From: Nonomuraea africana
GTDB taxonomy: Bacteria > Actinomycetota > Actinomycetes > Streptosporangiales > Streptosporangiaceae
Direction of reading: 5' to 3'
DNA: 64,000 bases
Assembly: GCF_014873535.1 (NCBI RefSeq)
Contig: NZ_JADBEF010000001.1
Coordinates: forward strand, 6,634,001 to 6,698,000
Numbering within the stretch: the first letter of the stretch is position 1; every line of letters begins with the position of its first letter. Shown piece after piece: positions 52,152-60,994 of this stretch. A program made the position numbers and the translations under genes. Under the pieces are notes generated by a model. That model saw only the letters and a list, made by a program, of their open reading frames with translations. It was not told the DNA's origin and ran no database searches.

Positions 52152-52613
52152 ATGATGGAGATCAACTTCCTGACCGGATCCGACCGCGCCTGCTGGGAAG
52201 TGCTGGCCCGTGGTAAAGACACATACTTCGAGGTCGAACGCAGCGACGACGACTACGAACGGACCTGGCGACGCCTGCTCGACGACGAGCAGATACGCGG
52301 GATCGCCGCCTGGCTGGACGGCAAAATGGTCGGCATCGCGCACTACCTGTTCCACGCCAGTGTCTGGTATGCCGGGAAATGCTATCTGGCGGACTTGTTC
52401 GTGGACGCGGAAGTCCGGCGGCGGGGTATCGCGACGGCAGTGATCGAGTGGGTGGCGCGGGACGCCAAGGAGCACGGCTTCCCAGGCCTCTACTGGAACA
52501 CGTTGGAAGACGCCCCGGCTCGCGCGCTGTACGACAAGGTGGGCAAGTTCCACAAGGGGCTCATCCACTACTCCTACCGGCGTGACGCGAACCAGCCCTC
52601 CACCCAGCGCTGA
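52152..52613 (+). CDS. GNAT-family N-acetyltransferase
   Basis: The 153-aa protein has the GNAT motif A in LADLFVDAEVRRRGIATAVI (V-x3-R-R-x-G-I/A) and the following LYWNTLEDAPARALYDKVGK typical of motif B. It should move an acetyl group from acetyl-CoA to an amine; the acceptor is unknown. ATG 52152 is preceded by AGGATGG; ATG 52143 is an alternative. It is placed between an integrase tail and a truncated deazapurine-type gene. Confidence 0.8.
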   Translation: MMEINFLTGSDRACWEVLARGKDTYFEVERSDDDYERTWRRLLDDEQIRGIAAWLDGKMVGIAHYLFHASVWYAGKCYLADLFVDAEVRRRGIATAVIEWVARDAKEHGFPGLYWNTLEDAPARALYDKVGKFHKGLIHYSYRRDANQPSTQR

Positions 52614-52689
52614 GGGGCGACCAGGATAGGGCGACGGGACCGACCACAGCCAGCGGAACGATCCCGTCGACCGCTCGAGTCGATCAGCG

Positions 52690-53111
52690 AACGGGCATCT
52701 AGTCCGGAGAAGGTAGTCGGCCAAACGCCAGCCCTGCAGCACCGGGATGACCGGCACGCCCTGCTCGCGGAGCCGCAGGTAGTTCTGAACCGTGAGGCGC
52801 TGGTGCTCGCCGACGGTGCGGCCGGTACGGCGGAGCATGTGCGGTTCGCACATCCAGTCCTGGGGTGCGGCCCAGTCGAGGTTGCCGATCTCCTGCTGAT
52901 AGCGGCGTACCGCGATGCCGTACACGACAGGGTCGGTAGTCCAGCCGCCGTGAAGGGACAGTTCGGTGAAGCCGCCGGAATCCAGCGCCCAGCGGGTGAC
53001 GGCGATCGGGAGGCGGCGCATCGAGGCGAGGCGCCGGTGGGAGAGCATAAGCGGGACGCCGGGCATGCGGGTGAGCCAGCTGGGCTGGTGGGTGCCGAGG
53101 TAGATCTTCAT
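52690..53111 (-). pseudogene. Deazapurine transglycosylase-like (DUF7221-like) gene, truncated
   Basis: From ATG 53111: MKIYLGTHQPSWLTRMPGVP, RWALDSGGFTELSLHGGWTT, RRYQQEIGNLDWAAPQDWMC and GVPVIPVLQGWRLADYLLR. It then loses similarity at about 52700, where the TIM barrel should continue. Related proteins (tRNA-guanine transglycosylase/DpdA-like) act on 7-deazaguanine bases. The coding start overlaps the VUT transporter's stop (ATGA), as in intact actinomycete and phage clusters. Confidence 0.65.
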
Positions 53112-53566
53112 CGTGTCCACCTCCGGCAGGTCCAGAGGAGGAATACGGCGAGCACGGTCATCCAGACCTTGCCGACGAACTGCCCAGGTGCCATCGCCAG
53201 CGAGCCGAACGCGATGAGCAGGAAGAGCGTGCTGTCCACTGCGAGAGCGACGAGGTTGGAGACAGTGACGGCCACGAGTGGGCCATGGCGTCGGGTGCAG
53301 GCGTAGACGGCGGTGTCGATCAGCTCCGCGGCCGTGAAGGCGGCCGCGCTGGCGGCGGCGATCTGGTCCGATCCGAGCAGCCCGGACAGGATGATGCCGC
53401 CGAACAGCGCGTACAGGACCGGGAGCGGGCCGGACTGTTCGTGGATGAGGTCACGCAGAGCGAACAGCAACCCGGCGAGATAGACCCCGGCGGGTGCGAC
53501 CAGCCCGAATCCCACGGGAACCGTCAGGGAGGCGCTGAGCAGGTTGGCCAGCGCCACCATGCCCAC
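53108..53566 (-). CDS. VUT-family (YhhQ/QueT-like) queuosine-precursor transporter
   Basis: The roughly 152-aa membrane protein has about five helices: VALANLLSASLTVPVGFGLV, PAGVYLAGLLFALRDLIHEQ, LYALFGGIILSGLLG, ELIDTAVYACTRRHGPLVAV and STLFLLIAFGSL. FALRDLIHEQ is the VUT/YhhQ signature (RDxIHE). It would import 7-deazaguanine precursors such as preQ0. GTG 53566 is taken as start; ATG 53560 is possible. It is coupled to the truncated transglycosylase-like gene. The divergent SMI1 gene begins 34 bases away. Confidence 0.7.
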   Translation of the reverse strand: MGMVALANLLSASLTVPVGFGLVAPAGVYLAGLLFALRDLIHEQSGPLPVLYALFGGIILSGLLGSDQIAAASAAAFTAAELIDTAVYACTRRHGPLVAVTVSNLVALAVDSTLFLLIAFGSLAMAPGQFVGKVWMTVLAVFLLWTCRRWTR

Positions 53567-53599
53567 AAACAGGGGCAGACTCCACAGAAGTCCGCCTCT

Positions 53600-54316
53600 A
53601 TGCTTCCCCTCATGTTTGATCTCCGAACCGAGCTGGCCGGCACCATCGATAACCGGGATGGTTCCTGGGGCTTCATCCGCCGCTTCGCCGCCGCTTGGTC
53701 CACGCCTCTCGGCGAGAGAGACGGGTACGACGCCGCAGATCTTGATGCGGCTGAGCAACGGCTTGGTCTTCGGTTGCCCACCGTCCTGCGCGAGGCATAT
53801 GCGCTGCTCGGTCGCCGTGGAGATCTGACCGGCAACCAGGACCGGCTGCTGACTCCCGAGGAGTTGTACATCGACGACACCGGACAGGTTCTGGTCTACC
53901 GGCTGGAGAACCAGCACGTCGCCGAGTGGGGCATCCCGCTTGACGCCCTGGAGCGGGAAGACTCCCGGACGGTCTACCGCGCCTCGATGGCCGACAAGAG
54001 TGCTGAGCTGTGGGCTCCGTGGCTGGACAGGCTGTCGCTGGCCTTCGTGGAGATTGTGTTGTCGGAGACGCTCATCGCAGAGGAGGAACTGTTCAACTTC
54101 CTCGACCTCACTCCTGACGACATAGCGCTTGTTGAGGCGACCTACGAGCGTCTGGCAATGCCCGCCTACCCGGCCGACGAGCCGTCCATCGTGTGGTTCG
54201 CCGGCCCGGATGTGCTGCTGCGCCAGGACGCAGGTGCCTGCCTGATGGTCCGGGCACGTACACCCGAGGCTCTGGATGAGGTCTACGAGACCCTGGACGG
54301 GGAGTGGAATCTGTAG
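53600..54316 (+). CDS. SMI1/KNR4-family protein
   Basis: The 238-aa protein has the SMI1/KNR4 (SUKH) pattern in DLDAAEQRLGLRLPTVLREA, YALLGRRGDL and LLTPEELYIDDTGQVLVYRL with a following NQHVAEWGIPL. SUKH proteins often provide immunity to polymorphic toxins, but many actinomycete members have no known toxin, and none is visible nearby. ATG 53600 or 53612 could be the start. The 3' flank (54317-54684) shows no gene. Confidence 0.75.
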   Translation: MLPLMFDLRTELAGTIDNRDGSWGFIRRFAAAWSTPLGERDGYDAADLDAAEQRLGLRLPTVLREAYALLGRRGDLTGNQDRLLTPEELYIDDTGQVLVYRLENQHVAEWGIPLDALEREDSRTVYRASMADKSAELWAPWLDRLSLAFVEIVLSETLIAEEELFNFLDLTPDDIALVEATYERLAMPAYPADEPSIVWFAGPDVLLRQDAGACLMVRARTPEALDEVYETLDGEWNL

Positions 54317-54684
54317 CCTCACTGATCCTCACCGCCTTCCGGCACAGGAGAGCCGGAGCGGCAGGACCAGGGAGAGCAGCCCTCCACATGGTCGTCCTCG
54401 GTCGGGCCAGGCTTGAGGTCGGTCTCGGCGAGCCGCCGACGGCCAGGACTGGCCCCCAGTCCGCATGCCCGGCTCCCGCCTTGACGATCTGGCAAGGAGA
54501 GCACTCAACAACATGCCATCGGGCACGGCCATGAACTGCTGGCGCGTGGTGTGCGCTGCCCGTCCCCCTACTCCGCCCCGTCCTCCTCGTAACCGACTGA
54601 TCGATGCTGCGGCCACCGAAGCAGCTGGGCCAGAAGGGTGAGGTCATCGCTGTATCGGATCGGGCCAAGACGGTGCTCAGGCGG
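54317..54684. other. 368-base gap without supported gene
   Basis: No convincing frame on either strand; it separates the SMI1 gene from a decayed DoxX gene. Confidence 0.4.
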
Positions 54685-55045
54685 TGAACCCTAGCACCAG
54701 GGCACCGATCACCGGCGCCACCTACAGCAGCGGGAACGGGATGTGCGAGTACCAGCGCGCCCGCACCACGGTGACGACGGCCCCGGCGAAGTACAGCGTC
54801 AGGCCGGTTCCGGCCATGACACCGATGACCGGCGCGAACAGGCCGACCAACAGGCCGGCCCCCCGCGGCCTTGGCCGTACCGAGCCAGGGACCACCACGA
54901 GCGGGGAATGCCGGAGTCGGCCGCCAGGGGCTGCACGACCCACTTGGCGCGGAAGAGAAGAAGAGGGAGCCAGCCGAGAAGCCTGCCATGGCAGCGGCCA
55001 GGAGAGTGACGACGACGTAGGCGGTTCGGTGAGGGATGACGCGCG
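54685..55045 (-). pseudogene. DoxX-family membrane protein, frameshifted
   Basis: In minus-strand order the pieces are HRTAYVVVTLLAAAMAGFSA, RAKWVVQPLAADSGIPRSWW, GAGLLVGLFAPVIGVMAGTG and TLYFAGAVVTVVRARWYSHI followed by PFPLL and a stop. They form one DoxX-like four-helix protein spread over three frames, so it is not translatable as such. Confidence 0.55.
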
Positions 55046-55091
55046 TGCTCCAGCGGGTACCACCACCAGCCGAACGATCGGGCAACCTGGA

Positions 55092-55450
55092 TCAGGCGGT
55101 CGAGCGGCGCACCCTCGTCCAGACCGAGACGGACGAGCGCGTACGTCTGGCGAACCGTTTCCTCGTGTCCTCCCCCTGATCTGGTTCCCGGTAGTGGCCT
55201 CCGAGCAGCCAGATCATCGCGATGGCGTACGCACCGCGCAACGGCGAGTCCAGCCAGATGACGGTGCATGGAGCCGGCAACCCGGCACGCTCGTACGCCA
55301 AGCGCACCCGTGCTCGGCTGCGGGGCGGTCCGCCGGGCCGGCTGCCAGAGCGATGCTCACCCACTCGTCGCGGACAACGGACACGAGGGCTGCCCACTCG
55401 GGGGTGAACTGCGCGAAACGGTCGGCCGTCGGCATGACAGATGATCTCAC
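55092..55450 (-). pseudogene. DUF6745-like fragment
   Basis: Minus-strand pieces FAQFTPEWAALVSVVRDEWV, IALAAGPADRPAAEHG and RLAYERAGLPAPCTVIWLDS (then PLRGAYAIAMIWLLGG) lie in two frames. They resemble the N terminus of DUF6745-type actinomycete proteins, in which an ADRxAAE motif precedes AYxxAGLxPP. The rest is missing. Confidence 0.45.
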
Positions 55451-55625
55451 AAAAGCCGCACGCCGGTATCCGAGGATGCGCTGCCATCGGTGTACGGCTC
55501 GGCTGCCGTTCCAGGCGCTCGCTGTGTTTCAAGATTCGTCACACCTGCTCGGAACCGCAGCGCAGCCCCTTCGTCCAGACGGGGAATTTACCCGCGCGGC
55601 TTGGGGATGGAGGGAGGCTGGAGTC

Positions 55626-57017
55626 ATGACTCTCTGGAAACCTGACCCGACTTTCTACCCATCTCCGCGGGACGCCGCTGACGCACCGGCCGAGCTGCTC
55701 GCCTACGTCGCGGCCTTGGACCGCTCTGCCGGCGGACCGGATGCGATAGCCGTACTGGACACCGATCCGGACTCTGCCCGCTACGGCACCGTTGTCGGCT
55801 GGACGGAGCTGGCGTTCACCGGTGACGAGCTGCACCACTTCGGGTGGAACGCGTGCAGCAGCGCGCTGTGCCCCTACGCGCCGCATCCCCATGTCGAGCG
55901 CCGCTACCTGGTCGTGCCCGGGTTGCGCTCCTCGCGGATCTACATCCTGGACACCAAGGACAGGGTCAGCCCCGAGATCGTCAAGATCATCGAGCCCGGC
56001 GAGCTGGCCAAGCGGGCCGGGTACTCCCGCCCGCACACCGTGCACTGCGGCCCCGAAGGCATCTACCTTTCCGCCCTTGGCGGGGCCAACGGCCAGGACG
56101 GGCCTGGTGGCATCGCCATCCTGGACCATCAGTCCTTCGAGGTGCTCGGCCGCTGGGAAGTCGATCGGGGACCCCAGTACCTCGCCTACGACTTCTGGTG
56201 GCACATCAACCACGACGTGCTCATCAGCTCGGAGTGGGGCACGCCGTCGATGTTCGAGGACGGGGTCGTCGGCGAGCTGCTGCTCAGCAGGAAGTACGGT
56301 CACCGGCTGCACTTCTGGGACCTGCGCAGGCGCCGTCACCTGCAGGAGGTCGATCTGGGCGACCAGTACCAGATGACACTGGAGCTGCGCCCCGCCCACG
56401 ACCCGACCAGAACGTACGGCTTCGTCGGCGTCGTCACCAGCGTCGAAGACTTGTCGGCCTCGGTGTGGACGTGGTTTCACGAGGACGGCCGCTGGCAGGC
56501 CCGCAAGGTCATCGACATCCCCGCCGAGCCCGCCTCTTCGGACGACCTGCCGCCGGTGCTGAAGCCGTTCGGGGCGGTGCCCCCGCTGGTCACCGACATC
56601 GACCTGTCGCTCGATGACCAGTCCCTGTACGTCTCCTGCTGGGGCACCGGCGAGATCAAGCAGTACGACGTCACCGACCCGTTCAAACCCGTCGAGACCG
56701 GCTCACTGAAGATCGGCGGGATCGTCCGGCAGGCGGCCCATCCCACCGCTCCCGAGCTGCCCCTGCGCGGTGGCCCGCAGATGGTCGAGGTCAGCCGCGA
56801 CGGGCAGCGCGTCTACGTCAGCAACTCCCTCTACGGCTCCTGGGACGACCAGTTCTACCCCGAGGGAGTGGGCGCCTGGCTGGCGAAGATCGACGCCGGT
56901 TCGTTCACCTTCGACGAACGCTTCTTCCCGCACGGCGACGACTTCCGCGGCCTGCGCCCGCACCAGGTGCGACTGCAGGGCGGTGACGCCTCCTCCGATT
57001 CCTACTGCTATCCATGA
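55626..57017 (+). CDS. Selenium-binding protein 56 family (methanethiol oxidase-like)
   Basis: The intact 463-aa protein starts at ATG 55626 behind GGAGGGAGGCTGG. Family blocks: DELHHFGWNACSSALCPYAP, RRYLVVPGLRSSRIYILDTK, LGGANGQDGPGGIAILDHQS, YDFWWHINHDVLISSEWGTP, LYVSCWGTGEIKQYDVTDPF and LYGSWDDQFYPEGVGAWLAK, along the beta-propeller. SBP56/MtoX proteins are copper-dependent methanethiol oxidases that release H2O2, H2S and formaldehyde. The next gene, overlapping by 4 bases, is a membrane protein presumably in the same pathway. Confidence 0.9.
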   Translation: MTLWKPDPTFYPSPRDAADAPAELLAYVAALDRSAGGPDAIAVLDTDPDSARYGTVVGWTELAFTGDELHHFGWNACSSALCPYAPHPHVERRYLVVPGLRSSRIYILDTKDRVSPEIVKIIEPGELAKRAGYSRPHTVHCGPEGIYLSALGGANGQDGPGGIAILDHQSFEVLGRWEVDRGPQYLAYDFWWHINHDVLISSEWGTPSMFEDGVVGELLLSRKYGHRLHFWDLRRRRHLQEVDLGDQYQMTLELRPAHDPTRTYGFVGVVTSVEDLSASVWTWFHEDGRWQARKVIDIPAEPASSDDLPPVLKPFGAVPPLVTDIDLSLDDQSLYVSCWGTGEIKQYDVTDPFKPVETGSLKIGGIVRQAAHPTAPELPLRGGPQMVEVSRDGQRVYVSNSLYGSWDDQFYPEGVGAWLAKIDAGSFTFDERFFPHGDDFRGLRPHQVRLQGGDASSDSYCYP

Positions 57018-57631
57018 CGATCGCGGCGGTGATCCTGCTGGGCGCCTTCCACGGCCTCAACCCGGCGATGGGCTGGCTGTTCGCCGTGGCACGTGGCCTG
57101 CAGGAGCGCAGCAGGGACCAACTTCTGCAGTCGCTCCCCGTGATCGCCGCAGGGCACCTCGCGTCGGTAGCGTCGGTCGCGCTCGTCGTCGGCGCCACCG
57201 GCTCGCTGGTCACCGGCACGGTGCTGTCGGTCGCCGGGGGAATGCTGCTGGTCGGCTTCGGGCTGTGGCGGCTCCTGTCCAGGCGGCACTTCCGCTGGGT
57301 GGGCATGCGGCTGTCGCTGCCCCAGCTCGCTGCCTGGTCGTTCCTGATGTCGAGCGCCCACGGCGCCGGGCTGATGCTGATCCCGGTCTTCACCAGGCTG
57401 CACAAGGGCCATGCGATCTCGGGTGGGCTGGGCGTGGCCGCCCTCCACACGCTGGCCATGTTCGCGGTGGCCGGTACCGTCGCAGTGATCGTCTACGAGG
57501 TGGCCGGGATCACCGTCCTGCGCCGAGCCTGGTTCAATGTGGACCGGATGTGGGCGGCGGCCCTTCTCGGAGCGGGGATCATCACGCTCGCCCAGGCCGC
57601 CGGCAGCCATTCGATCAGCGTCACGGGATAG
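57014..57631 (+). CDS. Polytopic membrane protein coupled to SBP56
   Basis: The 205-aa protein has about six helices, with the conserved segments LLGAFHGLNPAMGWLFAVA near the start and LMSSAHGAGLMLIPVF in the middle. Paired histidines (H13, H116 or so, H48) inside membrane helices could bind copper or another metal. The start overlaps the SBP56 stop (ATGA), so the two are co-translated. A role in metal supply to the oxidase is plausible but inferred from pairing only. Confidence 0.75.
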   Translation: MTIAAVILLGAFHGLNPAMGWLFAVARGLQERSRDQLLQSLPVIAAGHLASVASVALVVGATGSLVTGTVLSVAGGMLLVGFGLWRLLSRRHFRWVGMRLSLPQLAAWSFLMSSAHGAGLMLIPVFTRLHKGHAISGGLGVAALHTLAMFAVAGTVAVIVYEVAGITVLRRAWFNVDRMWAAALLGAGIITLAQAAGSHSISVTG

Positions 57632-57747
57632 CCGTCATCCGATTCGCGGCGTCCAGTCATTCAAGAGCGCGTGTCGCAGAGCGGCGGCGAGCTCGGCGTT
57701 CTTGACCCGTCTCCACCTTTTCTTCTCTCAAAGGCAAGTTGGAAGGG

Positions 57748-58263
57748 TCAGGAGCCGCCTCCTCCGGGAGTCGGCTCCGTCTCATCCTGGACGAACGCCT
57801 GGAGCAGGGCGTCCCCCGGCGCCTCCGGCCTGGGGTTGATCCCCACATCGAAGATCTCCGGCTCCTCGAAGACCGGCTCCCCACTGGGATGCCGCGCGTA
57901 GGCCACCCGCCCGTAGTCGACGCCGTCCTCCCGGTCGAAACTCATCCAGGTGATCGCTTCCTGCTCACCCTCACGAAGCGGATGATTCGACACCGCCCGC
58001 ACGCTGACCGTGCTCGGTGGCTCGAAGAACCACACCTGCGGTACGGCAAGCACCCACCGGATCGCCTCGATCTCCTTACCCCTGGCCGCAGCCCGATTCT
58101 CGAAGGCGACAGCCGTACCCCGGTCACGCAGGTAGTCATAATCACTGAGCACCAGCTTGCGCGCGCCATCCACGGCCACGATCGCCGGGCAGTCGCGGGC
58201 CACGATGCTCTTCTCCAGGCGTCTGACCACGTCGAAGAGCAAGTCCGCCGTCTCCGCGTTCAT
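57748..58263 (-). CDS. Hypothetical protein (171 aa)
   Basis: ATG 58263 follows GAAGGAGAGCG. The product is soluble and acidic, with a helical N terminus (ADLLFDVVRRLEKSIVARDC) and beta-rich middle (QVWFFEPPSTVSVRAVSNHP, EGEQEAITWMSFDREDGVDY). The tail ends PTPGGGGS. I recognise no family. It is first or second in a leftward group with the two paralogues at 58289 and 58981. Confidence 0.65.
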   Translation of the reverse strand: MNAETADLLFDVVRRLEKSIVARDCPAIVAVDGARKLVLSDYDYLRDRGTAVAFENRAAARGKEIEAIRWVLAVPQVWFFEPPSTVSVRAVSNHPLREGEQEAITWMSFDREDGVDYGRVAYARHPSGEPVFEEPEIFDVGINPRPEAPGDALLQAFVQDETEPTPGGGGS

Positions 58264-58288
58264 CTCGCTCTCCTTCGTCTGAGTCCCT

Positions 58289-58837
58289 CTATCCGACGGT
58301 CAACCAGTAACGGTGCATGCTGCTCGTGCTCTTGACCACGACCGGTTCGGATTCCGCCGCGGGCCAGATCTGCAGCAGATAACGGTCGACCCCGTGTCCG
58401 TCGGCGTCGTCCGCGCTCTCGCGGGTCCAGTCACTGGCTTCGTCCATCCCGGCGGCGTGGTAGCGCAGACGGTACCAACCCGGACCGGCCGGCAGCTCCG
58501 GTATCTCGTGTACCTCGCCTTCCCAGTCATGCAGGGAGACGCTTCCACCTTCCGACTCGAAGCTGACCTCCACAACGTCCTCGTACCCGTTCAGGTCCGC
58601 AGCGGGCTCTGACTCAGCCACCTCAATGGAGAAGCTGACTGTCCCGGTATGCGTGCCGGTGAGCAGGAAAGCGTGATCGTCACCCGCTCTGATGATCCCG
58701 ACAGGGTGGTCCGGGTGGTCGTCGGTCAAATCCTCCGGACCCTGCGCATCGTCGGTCTCATCGATGAGATACGCCTGCCCGTAGTGAACCCACAAGTCCA
58801 CCGTTGTCGTCCACGCCTCAGCGCCGATCTCCGCCAT
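58289..58837 (-). CDS. Hypothetical protein, tandem paralogue 1
   Basis: This 182-aa acidic beta-rich protein shares the blocks VHYGQAYLIDETDDAQGPED, DDHPDHPVGIIRAGDDHAFL, ELPAGPGWYRLRYHAAGMDE and DRYLLQIWPAAESEPVVVKS with the next gene upstream. Two copies in tandem indicate duplication. No motif of known function is seen; such proteins in actinomycetes sometimes sit beside toxin loci. A GGACGTCTCA motif lies 35 bases upstream of the start. Confidence 0.7.
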   Translation of the reverse strand: MAEIGAEAWTTTVDLWVHYGQAYLIDETDDAQGPEDLTDDHPDHPVGIIRAGDDHAFLLTGTHTGTVSFSIEVAESEPAADLNGYEDVVEVSFESEGGSVSLHDWEGEVHEIPELPAGPGWYRLRYHAAGMDEASDWTRESADDADGHGVDRYLLQIWPAAESEPVVVKSTSSMHRYWLTVG

Positions 58838-58980
58838 GGCCGACGATCTTATGGATGAACACCGACGTTAGAGGACGTCTCATTTGGCGGTAAGGGGCTG
58901 CATCGTTGCAGCGGCTTCCCCACACGGATGAGCCAAAGCAAGGAATGCGCCGTTGAGCGGCGGAGGCCGCTTCTTTGGTG

Positions 58981-59502
58981 TTAACGAGGCCGGCGCCAGT
59001 AGGCGAGCTGCCCGCTCGCGCTCTTGACCACCCGCGGTGTGGACTCATCCTGAGGCCAAATCTGCAGCAGATAGCGGTCGATGATCTCGTTCGAGGTGTC
59101 CACCTCTCGGGCCTCGTCCATGTTCTGGGCGTGGTAGCGCAGCCGGTACCACCCCGGCCCCGCGGGCAGCACCGGGAGTTCGTGGACGCCCCCGCCACCC
59201 CACTCGTACAGCGAGACCTGTCCGGCCTCGGACTCGAAGCTGATCTCGACGATGTCCTCGTACCCGTCGGTGTCCGCTCCCGGGTCGTGGTCGGCGACCG
59301 TCACCGAGAAGCCGACCGTCCCTGTATGCAGACCCGTGATCAGGAAAGCGCCACCGTCGTCCACTCGGATGATCCCGACGGGATGCGCAGGGTGATCGTC
59401 GGGTATGCCGTCCGGGCCCATGGCGTCGTCGGTGTCGTCGACGAGGTACGCCTGACTGTAGTGAACGTGCAGATCGAACGATACGGTCCGAGTGTCGGTC
59501 AT
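58981..59502 (-). CDS. Hypothetical protein, tandem paralogue 2
   Basis: The 173 aa align along the whole length with the 58289 protein: VHYSQAYLVDDTDDAMGPDG, DDHPAHPVGIIRVDDGGAFL, LPAGPGWYRLRYHAQNMDEA and DRYLLQIWPQDESTPRVVKS. The start is ATG 59502 (GTAGGATCG upstream); ATG 59559 is less likely. The function is unknown. Confidence 0.7.
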   Translation of the reverse strand: MTDTRTVSFDLHVHYSQAYLVDDTDDAMGPDGIPDDHPAHPVGIIRVDDGGAFLITGLHTGTVGFSVTVADHDPGADTDGYEDIVEISFESEAGQVSLYEWGGGGVHELPVLPAGPGWYRLRYHAQNMDEAREVDTSNEIIDRYLLQIWPQDESTPRVVKSASGQLAYWRRPR

Positions 59503-59594
59503 GGACGGCGATCCTACGATCATGGACTGACACTTCCAGGCTGATACCAGGCAAACCATGCGAGCCCACTATGGGCCGCAGACCCAAGGTTGCT

Positions 59595-60240
59595 TCATTT
59601 GGTCAGACGGCGGTAGCACATGAGCGCTGCTGCCAGACCGACGAAGGACGCAAAGTGATCAGCTCGCCGTTCGTAGCGGCGGTGCAGACGGCGGTAGCCG
59701 CCAGCCAGGCCAGGAATCTTTCGATCACCCAGCGGTGACGGCGCAACCGCTGGCCGGACTCGATGCCGCGGCGCGCGATGCGAGGCGTGATTCCGCGTCC
59801 GCGCAGGAACCTGCGCAGGCGCGGGTAGTCGTAGGTCTTGTCGCCGTGCAATTTGCCGGGCCGGCGGCGGCGCGGCCCGCGCCGAGAGCGGATCGGCGGG
59901 ATCCCCGCGCACCAGCGGCTCCAGCGCCAGGCTGTCATGGGTGCTGGCCGCGGAGATCGCCACCGAGATGGGCAGGCCGGTCCGTTCAGTGATCATATGG
60001 ATCTTCGTGCCGTTCTTGCCACGATCGACAGGATTCGGACCCGTCAGCTCCCCCTTGACCGCGCGCAGGCTGATGGAGCCGACCGCACAACGCGACCAGT
60101 CCAGCTCGCCTCGGGCGCCGAGCTCGTCCAAGATGACGCGATACAGCGTGGCCCACACCGGTGCCGCGCTCCACTCGGCGAAGCGTCGGTGCACCGTCTG
60201 CCACGTCGCTGCCCATGCGGATGGTGTACACCTACCGCTG
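59595..60240 (-). pseudogene. IS5-type (IS427/IS1031-like) transposase relic
   Basis: Minus-strand WQTVHRRFAEWSAAPVWATL, YRVILDELGARGELDWSRCA, RGKNGTKIHMITERTGLPIS and SAASTHDSLALEPLVRG give the first part of the DDE domain. A frameshift near 59890 leads to KLHGDKTYDYPRLRRFLRGR, IARRGIESGQRLRRHRWVIE and RFLAWLAA. The N terminus is missing, being joined at about 60235 to the end of the DUF6247 gene. It is a different IS5 subgroup from the 22374 element. Confidence 0.75.
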
Positions 60241-60543
60241 GACTCCCCGGCGAGCCGGGACCTCTTCCAAGGTCGGGCCCGGCTGACGCGCGCCGGACTG
60301 GAGCTGCTCGGCTTCTTCATGCACGCGCTGCCAGTCGACCGGATCAGCGACCGCTCGCGTCGCGATGCGCCACCACGCGGACAGGAAGTCGTCCAGCGCC
60401 GCCAGGTCGACGACGGGCGCATGGGTGATCTGTTCGAGCTCGGCGTCGAAGGCGGCGACGTTGGCGGCGGGCAGGGCTGCGCGGACGGCGGTGAAGGTCC
60501 GCTCGATGTGCGGTTGGGGTCGGTCGTGTCGCTGGACGGTCAT
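60232..60543 (-). CDS. DUF6247-like protein, 3' end altered
   Basis: ATG 60543 follows AGGAGGTGAGGCGTC. The 103-aa product matches the DUF6247 pattern: IERTFTAVRAALPAANVAAF, DAELEQITHAPVVDLAALDD and FLSAWWRIATRAVADP. The last residues (after about QSGARQPGP) run toward the transposase relic and may not be original. DUF6247 genes often precede small toxin-like genes of RelE/ParE type; none is seen here. Confidence 0.65.
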   Translation of the reverse strand: MTVQRHDRPQPHIERTFTAVRAALPAANVAAFDAELEQITHAPVVDLAALDDFLSAWWRIATRAVADPVDWQRVHEEAEQLQSGARQPGPTLEEVPARRGVQR

Positions 60544-60552
60544 GACGACGCC

Positions 60553-60747
60553 TCACCTCCTGCCGGTTGCCGCTGGTCGTCCAAGCTTATGGAGCAGCCC
60601 GGACAGAACGTGGGACTCCCTGGATGTCTGTTCCACTTCCGGAACGGCGGCCAGGAACAGCGTTGTCGCCTTCATCAGGCCGAAGAACCGGGGAGGCAGG
60701 GCGTGGTCCGCGTGAGCCGGAAAGGGCAGCTTGGCCGACGATGACAT
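60553..60747 (-). CDS. 64-aa small protein upstream of DUF6247 gene
   Basis: ATG 60747 is preceded by AAGGAGTGATCCC. The peptide has a hydrophobic middle (FGLMKATTLFLAAVPEV) and a basic end. It ends 9 bases before the DUF6247 start, so the two are probably one operon. No family is recognised. The 247-base gap to the P450 gene holds no other supported gene. Confidence 0.5.
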   Translation of the reverse strand: MSSSAKLPFPAHADHALPPRFFGLMKATTLFLAAVPEVEQTSRESHVLSGLLHKLGRPAATGRR

Positions 60748-60994
60748 GGGATCACTCCTTGGTGGTCGTTTTGCTGGGTGGGGCGAAGGGTTTTGCTGGC
60801 TGCGGTGACTGACCCCGGATCCGGAGAAGTGCCGGGCCACGGCCGCGGCTCCGCGGTCACCGCCCGCCGAGCCGGCCCTGGCGGGTTGGCGTTGATGAAG
60901 GCGAGACCACCCCAGCCAGCACCCCCTCCCGGACAGGCTTCAATGACGATCTGCTCCTAGTTGCGGGCGGTGGCAGCTCTCAGCGGCCACCCGC

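Noticed and set aside
51792..52690. Continuation of the deazapurine-type frame to 51792
   Set aside because: Beyond about 52690 the frame is antisense to the GNAT gene and integrase tail and has no family similarity; the gene is truncated, not extended.
55539..56480. 313-aa frame antisense to the SBP56 gene
   Set aside because: The SBP56 frame is clearly coding along its whole length; the antisense frame has no recognisable sequence.
60232..60747. Toxin-antitoxin operon (64-aa protein plus DUF6247)
   Set aside because: The operon structure is plausible but neither product has a toxin motif; it was kept as two small genes without that claim.
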